Shown here piece by piece: positions 15,622 through 24,514 of a stretch of 64,000 bases of DNA. Under the pieces are notes generated by a model, which saw only the letters and a list, made by a program, of their open reading frames with translations, did not search any database and was not told where the DNA came from. This stretch comes from Nocardia jinanensis (lineage in GTDB: Bacteria > Actinomycetota > Actinomycetes > Mycobacteriales > Mycobacteriaceae): the NCBI RefSeq assembly GCF_014645735.1, contig NZ_BMMH01000007.1, positions 248,001 through 312,000 on the forward strand. The letters are read 5' to 3'. The translations under genes and the position numbers were made by a program. The stretch's first letter is position 1, and each line of letters opens with the position of its first letter.

Positions 15622-17046
15622 TCACCAATTCGTCATCAGCAGATGGACCAGGAGCAGGGCCCCGGCGGCCTGGATCGTGAGCCAGGGGCGAATATGTGCA
15701 CGCGGCAGGAATGCGGTCGCCGCGAGCAGCCACATATCGAACGGCAACCAGATCCGTTCGGTCTCCGCCTTGCTCAACCCGCTGAGGTCGGCGGCGGCGA
15801 CGGCGCATACGGCGGCGGCGACCAGCAGCGCGGCCGGGTCGAGCGCACGCAACCGGGACGGCGCCAGCGCCCGGGACAGGGCCGCCGCGGTCGCGAGTCC
15901 GACCGCGCAGATCGTGGCGGCGAGATTGCCCCACCACCAGTACCCGTCGGGGCGAGTAGCGGCGATCCCCTGGTAGTAGCGCTCGACCACCAGGTGATAG
16001 CCGTCGAACCACCAGAAACCGGCGGCGGCGAATCCGGCCACCACGAGCATCGCGCCCAGTGCAGCGGGGAGCAGCGGGCGTACGGTCCGGGCGCCGATCA
16101 GCACGGCGACGGCGAGAACACCCATCAGGATCAGGCCGTAGTTCAGGTAGATCCCGAAGCCGAACAGCATCCCTGCCGCGAACGCGACCGGCACCGCGGC
16201 CTGCCGGGTGGCGACGGGCCCGGATCCCGGAACCGGCGGCCGGTCGACCGCGGGTCCCGGTGTGCTCCCGGTGACGCGAGCGGACTCGGCGCGTGCGGAA
16301 AGGGCGAGCAGCGCCACCGCCCATGCGGTGACACCGGCGAAGAAGGCGTCGGCGGAGACCGCGATCCAGATCGCCGCGGGGGCGAGCACGAGGAAGGGCA
16401 GTGCGGTCCGCGCGTGCTCCTCGGCGCCGAGGGCGCGCAACGCGACCGCGACCGCGATCGGCGCACTGCATCCGGCCAGCACACAGACGATTCCCGCCCA
16501 GGTGGGCCCCCCGAGGCCGATCCGGTCGAGCAGGACGAAGAACAGCAGGGCGCCGGGCGGGTGGCCCGAGACATGTGTGGTCCAGGAATCCGGTTGCCCG
16601 TCGACGATCCGGTCGGCGAACGAGCGCAGCATCACCGGGATATCGGTGACACCGGGCACTTCGGCGAGATACTCGTGACCATCCGCGAGCCGCGCGGTGA
16701 ACCCCCGCCGCCACCCGTCCACCAACGCCAGCGTGAGAGTCCACGCCACCGCGGTGAGATAACCGACGGTGAGCAGCCGGCGCCAGGGCAGCCGGTCGGC
16801 GAGCGCCGGGCCCCGCACGATCACGGCCGCGGCGAGGGCAAGGGCGGGGAGGGTGCCCCAGCCGATATGCGGCGACCAGTGGCCGAAAACGGGGGCGGCG
16901 GCGGCGAACAGACTGCGTCGCCACGATTCGCTCGCCAGTTGCGGAACGGCGAACGCCACTGCCACCAGAAGTGCGGCGGCCGCGGCGCCGAGCAGTTCGC
17001 CCCGGACCCGGCTGCGGGGGGCGGTGATCTCGATCGACTCCGGCAC
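15622..17046 (-). CDS. Polytopic membrane protein, GT-C glycosyltransferase-like
   Basis: About 474 residues with 10-12 hydrophobic helices. GT-C-like features are an early charged segment followed by a helix, VSGHPPGALLFFVLLDRIG (the HPPG loop seen in many polyprenyl-phosphate-sugar-dependent enzymes), and late WLPFDMWLL. The N-terminal acidic motif of GT-C enzymes is not clear, so the catalytic role is inference. The GTG at 17046 lies 7 nt after TAGGGT, consistent with a leaderless start; the frame remains open to an ATG at 17106. It is divergent from the GT2 gene and heads an operon with the decayed two-component genes 8 bp downstream. Confidence 0.7.
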   Translation of the reverse strand: MPESIEITAPRSRVRGELLGAAAAALLVAVAFAVPQLASESWRRSLFAAAAPVFGHWSPHIGWGTLPALALAAAVIVRGPALADRLPWRRLLTVGYLTAVAWTLTLALVDGWRRGFTARLADGHEYLAEVPGVTDIPVMLRSFADRIVDGQPDSWTTHVSGHPPGALLFFVLLDRIGLGGPTWAGIVCVLAGCSAPIAVAVALRALGAEEHARTALPFLVLAPAAIWIAVSADAFFAGVTAWAVALLALSARAESARVTGSTPGPAVDRPPVPGSGPVATRQAAVPVAFAAGMLFGFGIYLNYGLILMGVLAVAVLIGARTVRPLLPAALGAMLVVAGFAAAGFWWFDGYHLVVERYYQGIAATRPDGYWWWGNLAATICAVGLATAAALSRALAPSRLRALDPAALLVAAAVCAVAAADLSGLSKAETERIWLPFDMWLLAATAFLPRAHIRPWLTIQAAGALLLVHLLMTNW

Positions 17047-17053
17047 AGAGGCC

Positions 17054-17059
17054 ACCCTA
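17054..17059 (-). promoter_or_regulatory. -10 box TAGGGT for the GT-C-like gene
   Basis: TAGGGT on the minus strand is followed by 7 nt and then GTG 17046. The divergent GT2 promoter box is 89 bp away, so both promoters share one short control region. Confidence 0.4.
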
Positions 17060-17147
17060 GGCCGATCCGTACCGACAAAAGCGTATTCACCAGGTAACTC
17101 GGACACGACGTCATGGTTTTGTCACAGGTTTTCCGACGGTTCGGGCT

Positions 17148-17153
17148 TAGCGT
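17148..17153 (+). promoter_or_regulatory. -10 box TAGCGT for a leaderless GT2 transcript
   Basis: TAGCGT is followed by 7 nt and then ATG 17161. No Shine-Dalgarno is present. Confidence 0.5.
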
Positions 17154-17160
17154 TGCACCC

Positions 17161-17832
17161 ATGCCGACAGAGCACCGTGAACCGGCCGGTGTCACCGTGG
17201 TGATCCCGTGCCGGAACGAAGCCGAAGCGTTGCCGGCGGTCCTGGCCGCGCTACCGGCCGGATATCAGCCGATCGTGGTCGACAACGGGTCGACCGACGA
17301 TACCGCCGCCGTCGCGACCGGATACGGCGCCCGCGTGGTCACCGAACCGCGACCCGGATACGGGGCCGCGGTGCAGGCCGGTATCGCCGCGGCCCGTACC
17401 GAACTCGTCGCCGTCCTGGACGGCGACGGATCGATGGATCCGGGGGAGCTGCCCCGGCTGGTGGCCGAGATCCGCGCCGGCGCCGATCTCGCGGTGGGCC
17501 GTCGCCGTCCGGTGAGCGGCGGAATCTGGCCGTGGCACACCCGGCTCGGCAATCGTGTCGTCGCGCGCCGGCTGCGCCACCGCTACGGGCTACCGGTGCA
17601 CGATATCGGCGCGATGCGGGTCGCGCCGCGGCGGCGGCTGGAATCGCTGGGCCGGTTACACGATCGTTTCGGCTACCCCCTGGAGTTGCTCGTCCGCGCC
17701 GCCGCCGCGGGATGGGACGTCCGGGAGGTCGATATCAGTTATCGGGCGCGGGCCGGTGGACGATCGAAGGTATCCGGGTCGGCACGGGGGTCGCTGCGGG
17801 CCACCCGCGATTTCCTGGCGGTCCTGCGATGA
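17161..17832 (+). CDS. Family 2 glycosyltransferase
   Basis: A 223-residue soluble GT-A fold enzyme. It has VTVVIPCRNEAEALP at the N-terminus, DNGSTDDTA for nucleotide binding, GYGAAVQAG, and the metal-binding DGDGSMDP (87-94). It resembles the dolichyl-phosphate mannose synthase/undecaprenyl-phosphate glycosyltransferase group but has no C-terminal membrane anchor. The leaderless start is supported by TAGCGT 7 nt before the ATG. Its stop overlaps the ATG of the next gene (ATGA), so it is the first gene of a three-gene operon. The donor sugar and acceptor are unknown; a polyprenyl-phosphate acceptor would fit the divergent GT-C-like gene. Confidence 0.87.
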   Translation: MPTEHREPAGVTVVIPCRNEAEALPAVLAALPAGYQPIVVDNGSTDDTAAVATGYGARVVTEPRPGYGAAVQAGIAAARTELVAVLDGDGSMDPGELPRLVAEIRAGADLAVGRRRPVSGGIWPWHTRLGNRVVARRLRHRYGLPVHDIGAMRVAPRRRLESLGRLHDRFGYPLELLVRAAAAGWDVREVDISYRARAGGRSKVSGSARGSLRATRDFLAVLR

Positions 17833-18563
17833 GCCGAGTCCGGGATTCGCCCGCCGATGGCGGGGACACCACGGATCCAGCGGATGCCGAGCGGGTGCCG
17901 GTGGCGCTACTGGTGGTTGCCAAGGCACCGGTCGCCGGGTATGCCAAGACCAGGCTGACCCCGCCGCTGACGCCGGTGCAGGCGGCCCGGCTGGCGGCCG
18001 CCGCACTGCTGGACACACTCGACGCGGCAGGCGCATGTCCCGTCGCCCACCGTGCGGTCGCGTTCACCGGCGACCTGGACGCTGCCGAGCGCGGCAGTGA
18101 GATAGCGGGGAAACTGGCGGAATTCGAGGTGATCGCGCAGCGCGGCCCGGGTTTCGCGGTACGGCTGGCGAACGCGCACGCCGATACCGCGCGTGCGGGT
18201 CTGCCCGTGTTGCAGATCGGGATGGACACCCCGCAGGTGAGTACCCAGGTGCTCACCGAGGCGGCCCGGGCGCTGGCCGCGGGGGCCGACGCGGTGCTCG
18301 GGCCGGCCACCGACGGCGGCTGGTGGGCGCTGGGTCTGCCCGATCCGCGGGCCGCCCGCCTCCTCACGGAGGTGCCGATGTCCACCGCGCGCACCGGCGA
18401 TCGGACCCGGGCAGTCCTACGCGCGTACGGATATCGGGTCGCGGCCCTACCGGCCTTCACCGATGTCGACCACTATGCCGACGCCCTGCGGGTCGCCGCC
18501 GACTGCTCCGGGCGGTTCGCCGCGGAAGTAGCGGCTCTGGGCGCGCCGCGGGTCGCGCGGTGA
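17829..18563 (+). CDS. DUF2064 / TIGR04282-family glycosyltransferase-like protein
   Basis: 244 residues. Motifs of the TIGR04282 'transferase 1' family are present: VAKAPVAGYAKTRLTPPL near the N-terminus (a CofC/MobA-like nucleotide loop), QIGMDTPQV, and LGPATDGGWWALGLP. These proteins have a nucleotidyltransferase-like fold and usually travel with a GT2 partner, as here. The exact reaction is not established. The ATG overlaps the GT2 stop and the stop overlaps the next GTG, so the three products are made together. About 25 N-terminal residues look disordered. Confidence 0.8.
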   Translation: MSRVRDSPADGGDTTDPADAERVPVALLVVAKAPVAGYAKTRLTPPLTPVQAARLAAAALLDTLDAAGACPVAHRAVAFTGDLDAAERGSEIAGKLAEFEVIAQRGPGFAVRLANAHADTARAGLPVLQIGMDTPQVSTQVLTEAARALAAGADAVLGPATDGGWWALGLPDPRAARLLTEVPMSTARTGDRTRAVLRAYGYRVAALPAFTDVDHYADALRVAADCSGRFAAEVAALGAPRVAR

Positions 18564-19204
18564 TCGGCCGGTTCGATCCGGCCCTGACCGGCCGCGACTG
18601 CTGGATCCGGTCCGCCGACGGCGACCGCACCCGGTTACCGACCCGCCGCTGGCTCGGCGGTGCCCGGATCACCGCCGCGGACCGGCATGTGGACTCGGCC
18701 CTGGTCGGTTGCTGCGACGGCCCGACGGTCGATCTGGGATGCGGGCCGGGACGGCTGGTGGAGGCATTGTGCCGCCGAGGTGTCATCGCGCTCGGTGTCG
18801 ACATCTCACCCACCGCGATCGCGGTCACCCGCCATCGCGGCGCACCGGCCGTGGCCCGCGATATCTTCGGCCCGCTACCCGGCGACGGCCGCTGGCACTA
18901 CGCACTACTCGCCGACGGGAATATCGGTATCGGGGGCGATCCGCATCGCATCCTGCGCCGCGTCTGCGGACTGCTCCGCCCGGGTGGCCTGGCCGTCGTC
19001 GAATTCTCCTGCCCCGGAACGGGTATCTGTGTCCGGCAGATCCGGCTCGAAACCCGCACCGAGGCCGGGGACTGGTTTCCCTGGGCGGAGGCGGGTATCG
19101 ATCACGCGGCCGGGCTGGCGGGTGAGACCGGATTCGATCTGCTCACCACCGCGGATATCTCGGGGCGTCATCTCGCCTGGTTACGCAGTGACGTGCGCCG
19201 GTGA
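18560..19204 (+). CDS. SAM-dependent methyltransferase (class I)
   Basis: 214 residues from the GTG at 18560, which overlaps the previous stop (GTGA). The SAM-binding motif is VDLGCGPGRL (57-66) and the acidic loop is GVDISPTAI. A later LLRPGGLAVVEFSCPG matches the usual post-motif strands. The methyl acceptor is unknown. As the third gene of the glycosyltransferase operon it probably modifies the same sugar or metabolite. This cluster type often includes a molybdopterin oxidoreductase, but none follows here; the next gene is a convergent deaminase. Confidence 0.82.
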   Translation: MIGRFDPALTGRDCWIRSADGDRTRLPTRRWLGGARITAADRHVDSALVGCCDGPTVDLGCGPGRLVEALCRRGVIALGVDISPTAIAVTRHRGAPAVARDIFGPLPGDGRWHYALLADGNIGIGGDPHRILRRVCGLLRPGGLAVVEFSCPGTGICVRQIRLETRTEAGDWFPWAEAGIDHAAGLAGETGFDLLTTADISGRHLAWLRSDVRR

Positions 19205-19218
19205 GCCCCGCCCGGAGT

Positions 19219-19716
19219 TCAGGCGGGAGCGTGCCCGTCCGGAGCGAAACACCGTTGATAGAGAGCGCGCATCTCCGGTTCGAACTCGCGAACCGGGCCC
19301 TCGGCGACCACACCGGGGACGACCTGTTCGATCGGCAGGGCCGCCACCGGCCCGGGCGGCGCGCCCCATTCGCGCAGCCATCCGGTGAGCTGACCGGTCG
19401 AGGTGGCGAACACGATGCGGCCGAGCCCGACCCAGCCGTGGGCCGCCGAACACATCGGGCAGTGTTCCCCCGAGGTGTACACCGTCGCCGCGGCGCGGTC
19501 GGCCGGGCTGAGGTGGGCGACCGCCCAGCGGCAGATCTCGAATTCCGGGTGCCGGGTGGTATCACCGCCGGCCACCCGGTTGCGGTCTTCGAACAGCACC
19601 GCTCCGGTCGCGGAGACCAGTAGCGAGCCGAACGGCTGGTCGCCGGCCGTCAGTGCCGCACGCGCGAGTTCGACACAGCGGCGCAGATGATCCACATCGT
19701 GCGAGGAAATCGTCAT
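19219..19716 (-). CDS. Nucleoside/cytidine deaminase-family protein
   Basis: 165-residue member of the CDA/TadA superfamily. Zinc ligands and the catalytic Glu are visible as HPE (H56, E58) and the CPMC pair (C86, C89) in TSGEHCPMCSAA. This resembles the guanine deaminase/TadA-like branch rather than true cytidine deaminase. The ATG at 19716 follows GAGGATGGGCCC; the frame stays open to an ATG at 19773 without homology. It stands alone, convergent with the methyltransferase operon 14 bp away. Substrate unknown. Confidence 0.82.
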   Translation of the reverse strand: MTISSHDVDHLRRCVELARAALTAGDQPFGSLLVSATGAVLFEDRNRVAGGDTTRHPEFEICRWAVAHLSPADRAAATVYTSGEHCPMCSAAHGWVGLGRIVFATSTGQLTGWLREWGAPPGPVAALPIEQVVPGVVAEGPVREFEPEMRALYQRCFAPDGHAPA

Positions 19717-19781
19717 GGGCCCATCCTCGCCGATACCGGTCCGTACCTCCGGCGCGTCGCCGGGTGACACCACCCGAAGAG

Positions 19782-19819
19782 CCGTATCCGCCGGTCGCGC
19801 GGGCGGCCGGCGGATACGG
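19782..19819. terminator. 13-bp perfect hairpin after the cutinase-family gene
   Basis: CCGTATCCGCCGG (19782-19794) pairs with CCGGCGGATACGG (19807-19819), 9 bp past the cutinase stop on the minus strand. No U-tract. Confidence 0.7.
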
Positions 19820-19827
19820 TTCGTGGA

Positions 19828-21594
19828 TCAGCGTGCCGGTGCCGCGGGGGTGGTGGTCTCCACGGGGGTGGTGCTCGGATGAGGTGCCTCCGAGGTGCTG
19901 TTCACCGCGACCTGAGTGGGCACGGGACGGGTGGTCGTGGTCACCGGCGCCGTGGTCGCCTCAGGGGTGGCCGGGGCGGTGCCGGTCTCCGCCTGCTCTG
20001 GGGTGGTCGCCTGCTCCGTGGTGGTCCCCGGGGCCGGTGATGTCGTGGTCGTATCGGTCGTCGACGGCACCGTGGTCGGCGAACCGGTCGAGGGTTCCGT
20101 GGTGACCGGGGCAGGCCCGCTCGTCGTCGGAGCCGCGGTCGTACGGGTGGCCGGTGTGCTCGTCGGTTCGGTCGTGGTCTCGGCCGCCGCGCGATAAGCG
20201 TCGTCGAGGTCTTCCGGCGTGGGGGTCGCCTTCGTGTCCACCGGTTCGCCGGCCTGTGCCTGCTTCGCCAGATGGGTGAGCCAGGCCGCCGCGTATTCGG
20301 CCGAGGTCAGTGTTCTGCCGGTACCCGGGTCCGCGTCGCGCCAGTAGTCGAAGTGGTGACCGCTGGCGTTCGGGCCGAGCGTGAGGTTGTAGGGGTCGGA
20401 CAGGATCACCGGGATCGTGTTCTGGTTGGTGACGATCAACCCGACGATCTCGTTGAGGACCTTCTGCGGCAGATAGGCCAGCGGTGACATCTGATCGGTC
20501 GAGATGGAATCGCCCGTGGTGGGGGCCGGTGTCGTGGCCTTACCGGGCTCGTAGGCCGGGTCCGATACCCGCAACAGCACTTCGAGGAAGGTTTCGTCAC
20601 TGGCCATCCAGTTCGGCTGCGACTGGATATCGGCGAGCGCCAGCAGAGCGACCCGGCTGAGAACCACCGCGACATCCTGCCCGGTGGTGGGGTTGAGTCC
20701 CTCGCGTTCGAGCGCGTCGACATTCATCTGCCGCGCCACATTGACCACCAGTTGCAGCAGGGCGATATTCTCCGGCGCCGCGCAGGTGAGGTCGCCGTCG
20801 GAGCAGAAGGAGGCGATCTTGCCGTTCAGCGCACCGAAATCGCCGCTGGTCCCGGCGACCGCGCCCTGCCCGGGCACCGGGGTTCCGCCGTTCTGGTAGA
20901 GCTGGTCGAAGTTGTCCGGGTTGCCGTTGGGATTCTGGGCGCCAGGGAACGGCCCGTCACCCGCCGAGCGACCGGAGTCGGCGAGGATGACCACACCGGT
21001 GACCTTGCCGGGGTCGACGATGGCGTAGCCGCCGTCCTGTTGTTCCTGGTGGCCGATCTCCATGGCGACCCGGCGGACCACATCGGCGCCCTCGCTGTAC
21101 CCGACGATCGCGAACTGCGTATCCGGGCAGGCCTGGGCGATCTCGCGCATCACCTGCTGGGTGTTGGCCACACCGGTGGTGACGGCGTCCTCGTAGGTGG
21201 CCATATCGGCCGGATAGGCGATGTAGACCGCGGCGTACGAGCCGGGGTCCACATCGTCGGTGGGTGCGTTGACCACCGGGTCGACCCATTCGCTGCTGTG
21301 GTCCCCGGACAGCGCCGCGGGCAGGGGATTGCCGTTGGCGTCGACCAGCAGTTTCGTGGTGCCCTGGGCCGGTGTGTCGCCCCGTCCCGCGACCGAGATG
21401 GTCACCATATCGTGGCATTCGGTGACCGATGCCCTGAGCTGGGTATCGGCCTGCTGCGCCGGTGAGGTGACCGAATACGCTGCCGCCACCGCCGCCACCA
21501 CACCGAGGGTCGCCGGAGCGGCGATCGCCGTGGCGAGCCGGTGCTGCACGAGGTAGGTGCGGCAGCGCACCAGGTAATCACTTCGGAAAGCCAT
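19828..21594 (-). CDS. Secreted cutinase-family esterase with Thr/Pro-rich tail
   Basis: 588 residues. An N-terminal hydrophobic anchor or signal (about 22-45) precedes a cutinase/PE-PPE-like hydrolase domain. The nucleophile elbow is GYSEGA (S167), and C60 and C156 could form the disulfide usual for the family. Asp and His of the triad should lie in ILADSGRS or later segments but are not assigned. The protein is longer than simple cutinases (~220 residues). It carries an extra ~200-residue region with ASGHHFDYWRDADP, then a ~120-residue tail made almost only of Thr, Pro, Ala and Ser (from about 465) that is probably surface-exposed and O-glycosylated. Mycolate actinobacteria use such enzymes on envelope or host lipids. 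Confidence 0.82.
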   Translation of the reverse strand: MAFRSDYLVRCRTYLVQHRLATAIAAPATLGVVAAVAAAYSVTSPAQQADTQLRASVTECHDMVTISVAGRGDTPAQGTTKLLVDANGNPLPAALSGDHSSEWVDPVVNAPTDDVDPGSYAAVYIAYPADMATYEDAVTTGVANTQQVMREIAQACPDTQFAIVGYSEGADVVRRVAMEIGHQEQQDGGYAIVDPGKVTGVVILADSGRSAGDGPFPGAQNPNGNPDNFDQLYQNGGTPVPGQGAVAGTSGDFGALNGKIASFCSDGDLTCAAPENIALLQLVVNVARQMNVDALEREGLNPTTGQDVAVVLSRVALLALADIQSQPNWMASDETFLEVLLRVSDPAYEPGKATTPAPTTGDSISTDQMSPLAYLPQKVLNEIVGLIVTNQNTIPVILSDPYNLTLGPNASGHHFDYWRDADPGTGRTLTSAEYAAAWLTHLAKQAQAGEPVDTKATPTPEDLDDAYRAAAETTTEPTSTPATRTTAAPTTSGPAPVTTEPSTGSPTTVPSTTDTTTTSPAPGTTTEQATTPEQAETGTAPATPEATTAPVTTTTRPVPTQVAVNSTSEAPHPSTTPVETTTPAAPAR

Positions 21595-21744
21595 GTCCCG
21601 AGCTCCATTCCACTACTGATAAATGGACGGACAGGCCCCCCGACGGGCCATTGCGTCAACGAAGAGTTCGCTCGGCGGGTGCGCGACGTTACGGTGTGCG
21701 CAATATGCGGTCGCGGAGGCCGCAGCGACGGCGGGGGTATCGCA

Positions 21745-23343
21745 TCACTTCGGGTCGAGTGCCCCCTCGTGGTAGCTCACCGCCGGGTTCCACAGGAAGA
21801 AACTGTCGATACCGGTTCGGTAGGTGGCGTCGATCTGAGCTCTGACCTGGGCATCTCCGTAGGCCGCGCCGAGGCTGAAGTCCTGGAGCCAGGGGATCAC
21901 CTTCGCGTTCGTGCCCAAGGTCGCGGTCCGGAAATCTCGCAGTGCGGCCGCCACGATGTCGTAGGGCTGGTTGTTCGGATCGGCGACGCCGTACTCCCCG
22001 GTGTTCCAGTGCGAGGGGTAGATCATCGGCGCCACGAAATCCACCTGTCGCGCGATGAGCGGAATGTCCTGGGCGATCTGGTCGGGCCGGGAGGCGGCGA
22101 TACCGTATACCGCCGCGCTGAGATGGGCACCGGCCGCGCGCACCGGTTCCCGGGCCTGGCCCAGGAACCCGGCGACGGCCTCGGTCGCCGGTCCGGTGAG
22201 GCCGGGGAATCTCATACTCGACAGGCTGCCGTCGGGACGGCGGACATAGTCGTACATGATTCCGTCGAAGCCGAGCTCACCGGCCTCGACGGCGAGCGCG
22301 ATGTTGTAGGCGCGCACCTCGGGATGGGCGAAATTGGTGAACGCGATCGCGCCGTAGTGACTGGAGTACGGCTGCCCGGCCGGGCTCTGGACCACCCAGT
22401 CGGGCCGGCCGTTGTGCCAGGCCCAGCCCGCCAGTGTGGGGTCGCGGAATGCCACGATACGGCCCACCACCTGCACACCCATCTCGTGCAACTGCCGCAG
22501 CGCGTCGCGCGCCCGGTAGATGGGCGTGGCGGCGCCGGTGCTGCGGGCCAGCGGGACTTGTGAGTCGTAGCCGACGACCCCGTCCTCGTCCTTGATATCG
22601 AGCTGGACGGTATCGATCCGGCCCTGCCTGGCCATGTTCAGGACAGATTCCCGCATACCGTCGTCCGACCAGGCGTACGCGGTGACGTGTACCGCGCGCA
22701 TCCGCGGTAGATCGATGCCCGCGGCCAGTGCCCGGCTGGTCGCATTGCCCGCCGAGTCGACCGCGACCACCTCGGAGCCGGACGGATGGTGCGGCAGTTC
22801 GGTCTCGAAACTGCCGTCCGCCGCGGGTGTCACCGTCGTCGCGCCGATCGAGACATGCGCGGCGCCGGGTGCTCGACCCCGGACCGTGACCGGGTCGCGG
22901 TAGGAGGACGCGGCCTCCGGTGGAGTGACCTCCAGTCGCGGTGCGGTGGTGTCGACGGTGAACGTCGCCGTGGCGGCGGGTCCGTCGCGCAACCATCCCA
23001 GGGGCCCGTCGGCCGGGATCTCCGCAGTGAAGGTGTGCTCGCCGTCCGGCAGCCCCTCGGGGTGATAGACCGCCGTATCGCCGTCCACCCGGCCGGTGAC
23101 CGCCGAACCGTCCACGGTGAGCTCCACCGCGTGCGGATCGTGACCGGTGGCGTCCACTCGCAGGGCCAGATCCCGCAGAGCGGCGGCGCCCACCGGGCCC
23201 GGTGGTAGACCGGTCAGGGGGAGTGCGGGGGCCGGAGATCGTCCGGCTCCGATCCCGGCCGAAACCAGCAGTATTGCCAACAGGACACCAAAGGCCAAGG
23301 CTGCCAACCGTTTACGATCGGCGGCCCGGAACCGCATGAGCAC
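21745..23343 (-). CDS. Exported DUF4015 putative glycoside hydrolase
   Basis: 532 residues. A membrane signal lies at about 10-30 (RLAALAFGVLLAILLVSAG). It is followed by a region of about 180 residues with Ig-like strands (TFTAEIPADGPLGWLRDG) and then the DUF4015 TIM-barrel domain. Barrel features are DTVQLDIKDEDGVVGYDS, VVGRIVAFRDP, FDGIMYDYVR and DFVAPMIYPSHW. Family members are placed with GH13-like/TIM-barrel hydrolases, and their substrates are not defined. The gene is divergent from the deacetylase lipoprotein, with 112 bp between starts, suggesting joint work on an envelope glycan. The start is GTG 23343; ATG 23337 is equally possible. Confidence 0.8.
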   Translation of the reverse strand: MLMRFRAADRKRLAALAFGVLLAILLVSAGIGAGRSPAPALPLTGLPPGPVGAAALRDLALRVDATGHDPHAVELTVDGSAVTGRVDGDTAVYHPEGLPDGEHTFTAEIPADGPLGWLRDGPAATATFTVDTTAPRLEVTPPEAASSYRDPVTVRGRAPGAAHVSIGATTVTPAADGSFETELPHHPSGSEVVAVDSAGNATSRALAAGIDLPRMRAVHVTAYAWSDDGMRESVLNMARQGRIDTVQLDIKDEDGVVGYDSQVPLARSTGAATPIYRARDALRQLHEMGVQVVGRIVAFRDPTLAGWAWHNGRPDWVVQSPAGQPYSSHYGAIAFTNFAHPEVRAYNIALAVEAGELGFDGIMYDYVRRPDGSLSSMRFPGLTGPATEAVAGFLGQAREPVRAAGAHLSAAVYGIAASRPDQIAQDIPLIARQVDFVAPMIYPSHWNTGEYGVADPNNQPYDIVAAALRDFRTATLGTNAKVIPWLQDFSLGAAYGDAQVRAQIDATYRTGIDSFFLWNPAVSYHEGALDPK

Positions 23344-23442
23344 AACGCATCAACTCCCACGAACACTGTCCCGTCAATATGGACAGTTCGCGCGGTTCTC
23401 AACCTCTTTCCCGGAGTCGAAACGTAAATCGTTGTCGGCACG

Positions 23443-23448
23443 TAACAT
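23443..23448 (+). promoter_or_regulatory. -10 box TAACAT for a leaderless deacetylase transcript
   Basis: TAACAT is followed by 7 nt and then ATG 23456; there is no Shine-Dalgarno. Confidence 0.5.
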
Positions 23449-23455
23449 TCGGGCG

Positions 23456-24475
23456 ATGGTGCGGTTCCCGGAAGTATTCGTACGGGCGGTCGTGTCGGCG
23501 CTGGTGCTCGTCGCGGCCACTGCCTGCGGTGGAGCACCCGACGCGGCGCCACCGCAGCCACCACCGGCCGCACCCACACCGCCGCCGGCGACCACACCGC
23601 CGCTGCCCGATCCCGCGGCCGTCGGCGCCGATGAACTCGGTAGCGTTCCGATCCTGATGTACCACCAGCTCGCGGCGCAGCCGGGCGGTGAGTACGACCA
23701 GACGCCCGCCGAGTTCCGTGCGGAACTCGATCGTCTCCATCGCGAGGGATATCGCCCGATCACGGCCGCGCAGTACGCCGCCGGAGCCGTGGATATCCCG
23801 GCGGGAACTCATCCGGTCGTGCTCACCTTCGACGACTCCACCACCAGCCAGTTGCGTTTCACCGCCGACGGCACACCCGCCCCGGACTGCGCGGTGGCCA
23901 TCCTCGAGGAATTCGCGGCCCGGCATCCGGATTTCCCGGCCCGCGCGACCTTCTATGTCACCGACGACCCGTTCGGCGGCGACCCGCGGGCACTGCCGTG
24001 GCTGGCCCGGCACGGCTACGAGATCGGCGCGCATACCGCGACCCATCAGGACCTCGGAACGCTGGACGCCGGGGGAGTGCAGCGTGAGCTGGCTCAGAAC
24101 GTTCAGGCGATCGGGGCCGCCGCGCCGGATACCGCGGTAACCACCATGGCACTGCCCCTGGGCTCTTCACCGGCGGATCCGGGGCTGGCCGTCGCGGGCA
24201 CCTGGGGCGGTACCGCCTACCGGTTCGCGGCGGTGATGCTGGTCGGCGCGAACCCCGCGCCCTCACCGTTCGGTGCGGTGGATCCGGGCGCGGTGCCGCG
24301 GATCCGGTCCGGCCTCGGGCGGGTTCCCTTCGATTCCGCGTACTGGCTCGACGAACTCGCGGTGAATCCCGGCACGCGGTTCACCTCCGACGGAGATCCG
24401 GACCGGATCTCCTTCCCGCGCGATTCGGCCGGTGAGCTCCATCCGCGCTGGGTGGGCAGGGCGGCCCAATACTGA
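23456..24475 (+). CDS. Polysaccharide deacetylase lipoprotein (CE4 family)
   Basis: 339 residues. A lipoprotein signal ends at C24 (VLVAATAC), followed by a ~35-residue Pro-rich spacer and a NodB-type domain. CE4 motif 1 is TFDDS (124-128) and the metal His pair is HTATH (H193, H197). VPILMYHQLA marks the start of the domain. It should remove acetyl groups from an N-acetylated glycan outside the cell. The region after motif 2 lacks clear motifs 3-5, so activity is likely but not certain. The start is fixed by the lipoprotein signal and the TAACAT box. Divergent with the DUF4015 hydrolase. Confidence 0.85.
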   Translation: MVRFPEVFVRAVVSALVLVAATACGGAPDAAPPQPPPAAPTPPPATTPPLPDPAAVGADELGSVPILMYHQLAAQPGGEYDQTPAEFRAELDRLHREGYRPITAAQYAAGAVDIPAGTHPVVLTFDDSTTSQLRFTADGTPAPDCAVAILEEFAARHPDFPARATFYVTDDPFGGDPRALPWLARHGYEIGAHTATHQDLGTLDAGGVQRELAQNVQAIGAAAPDTAVTTMALPLGSSPADPGLAVAGTWGGTAYRFAAVMLVGANPAPSPFGAVDPGAVPRIRSGLGRVPFDSAYWLDELAVNPGTRFTSDGDPDRISFPRDSAGELHPRWVGRAAQY

Positions 24476-24514
24476 TCCGCCCGGCCCGGCATCCGGATTT
24501 CCCGGCCCGGCCGG

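Noticed and set aside
15502..17097. 531-codon plus-strand ORF opposite the GT-C-like gene
   Set aside because: Its composition (Gly, Arg, Asp, His runs) is that of an antisense frame of a hydrophobic protein. The minus-strand gene has membrane helices and neighbours.
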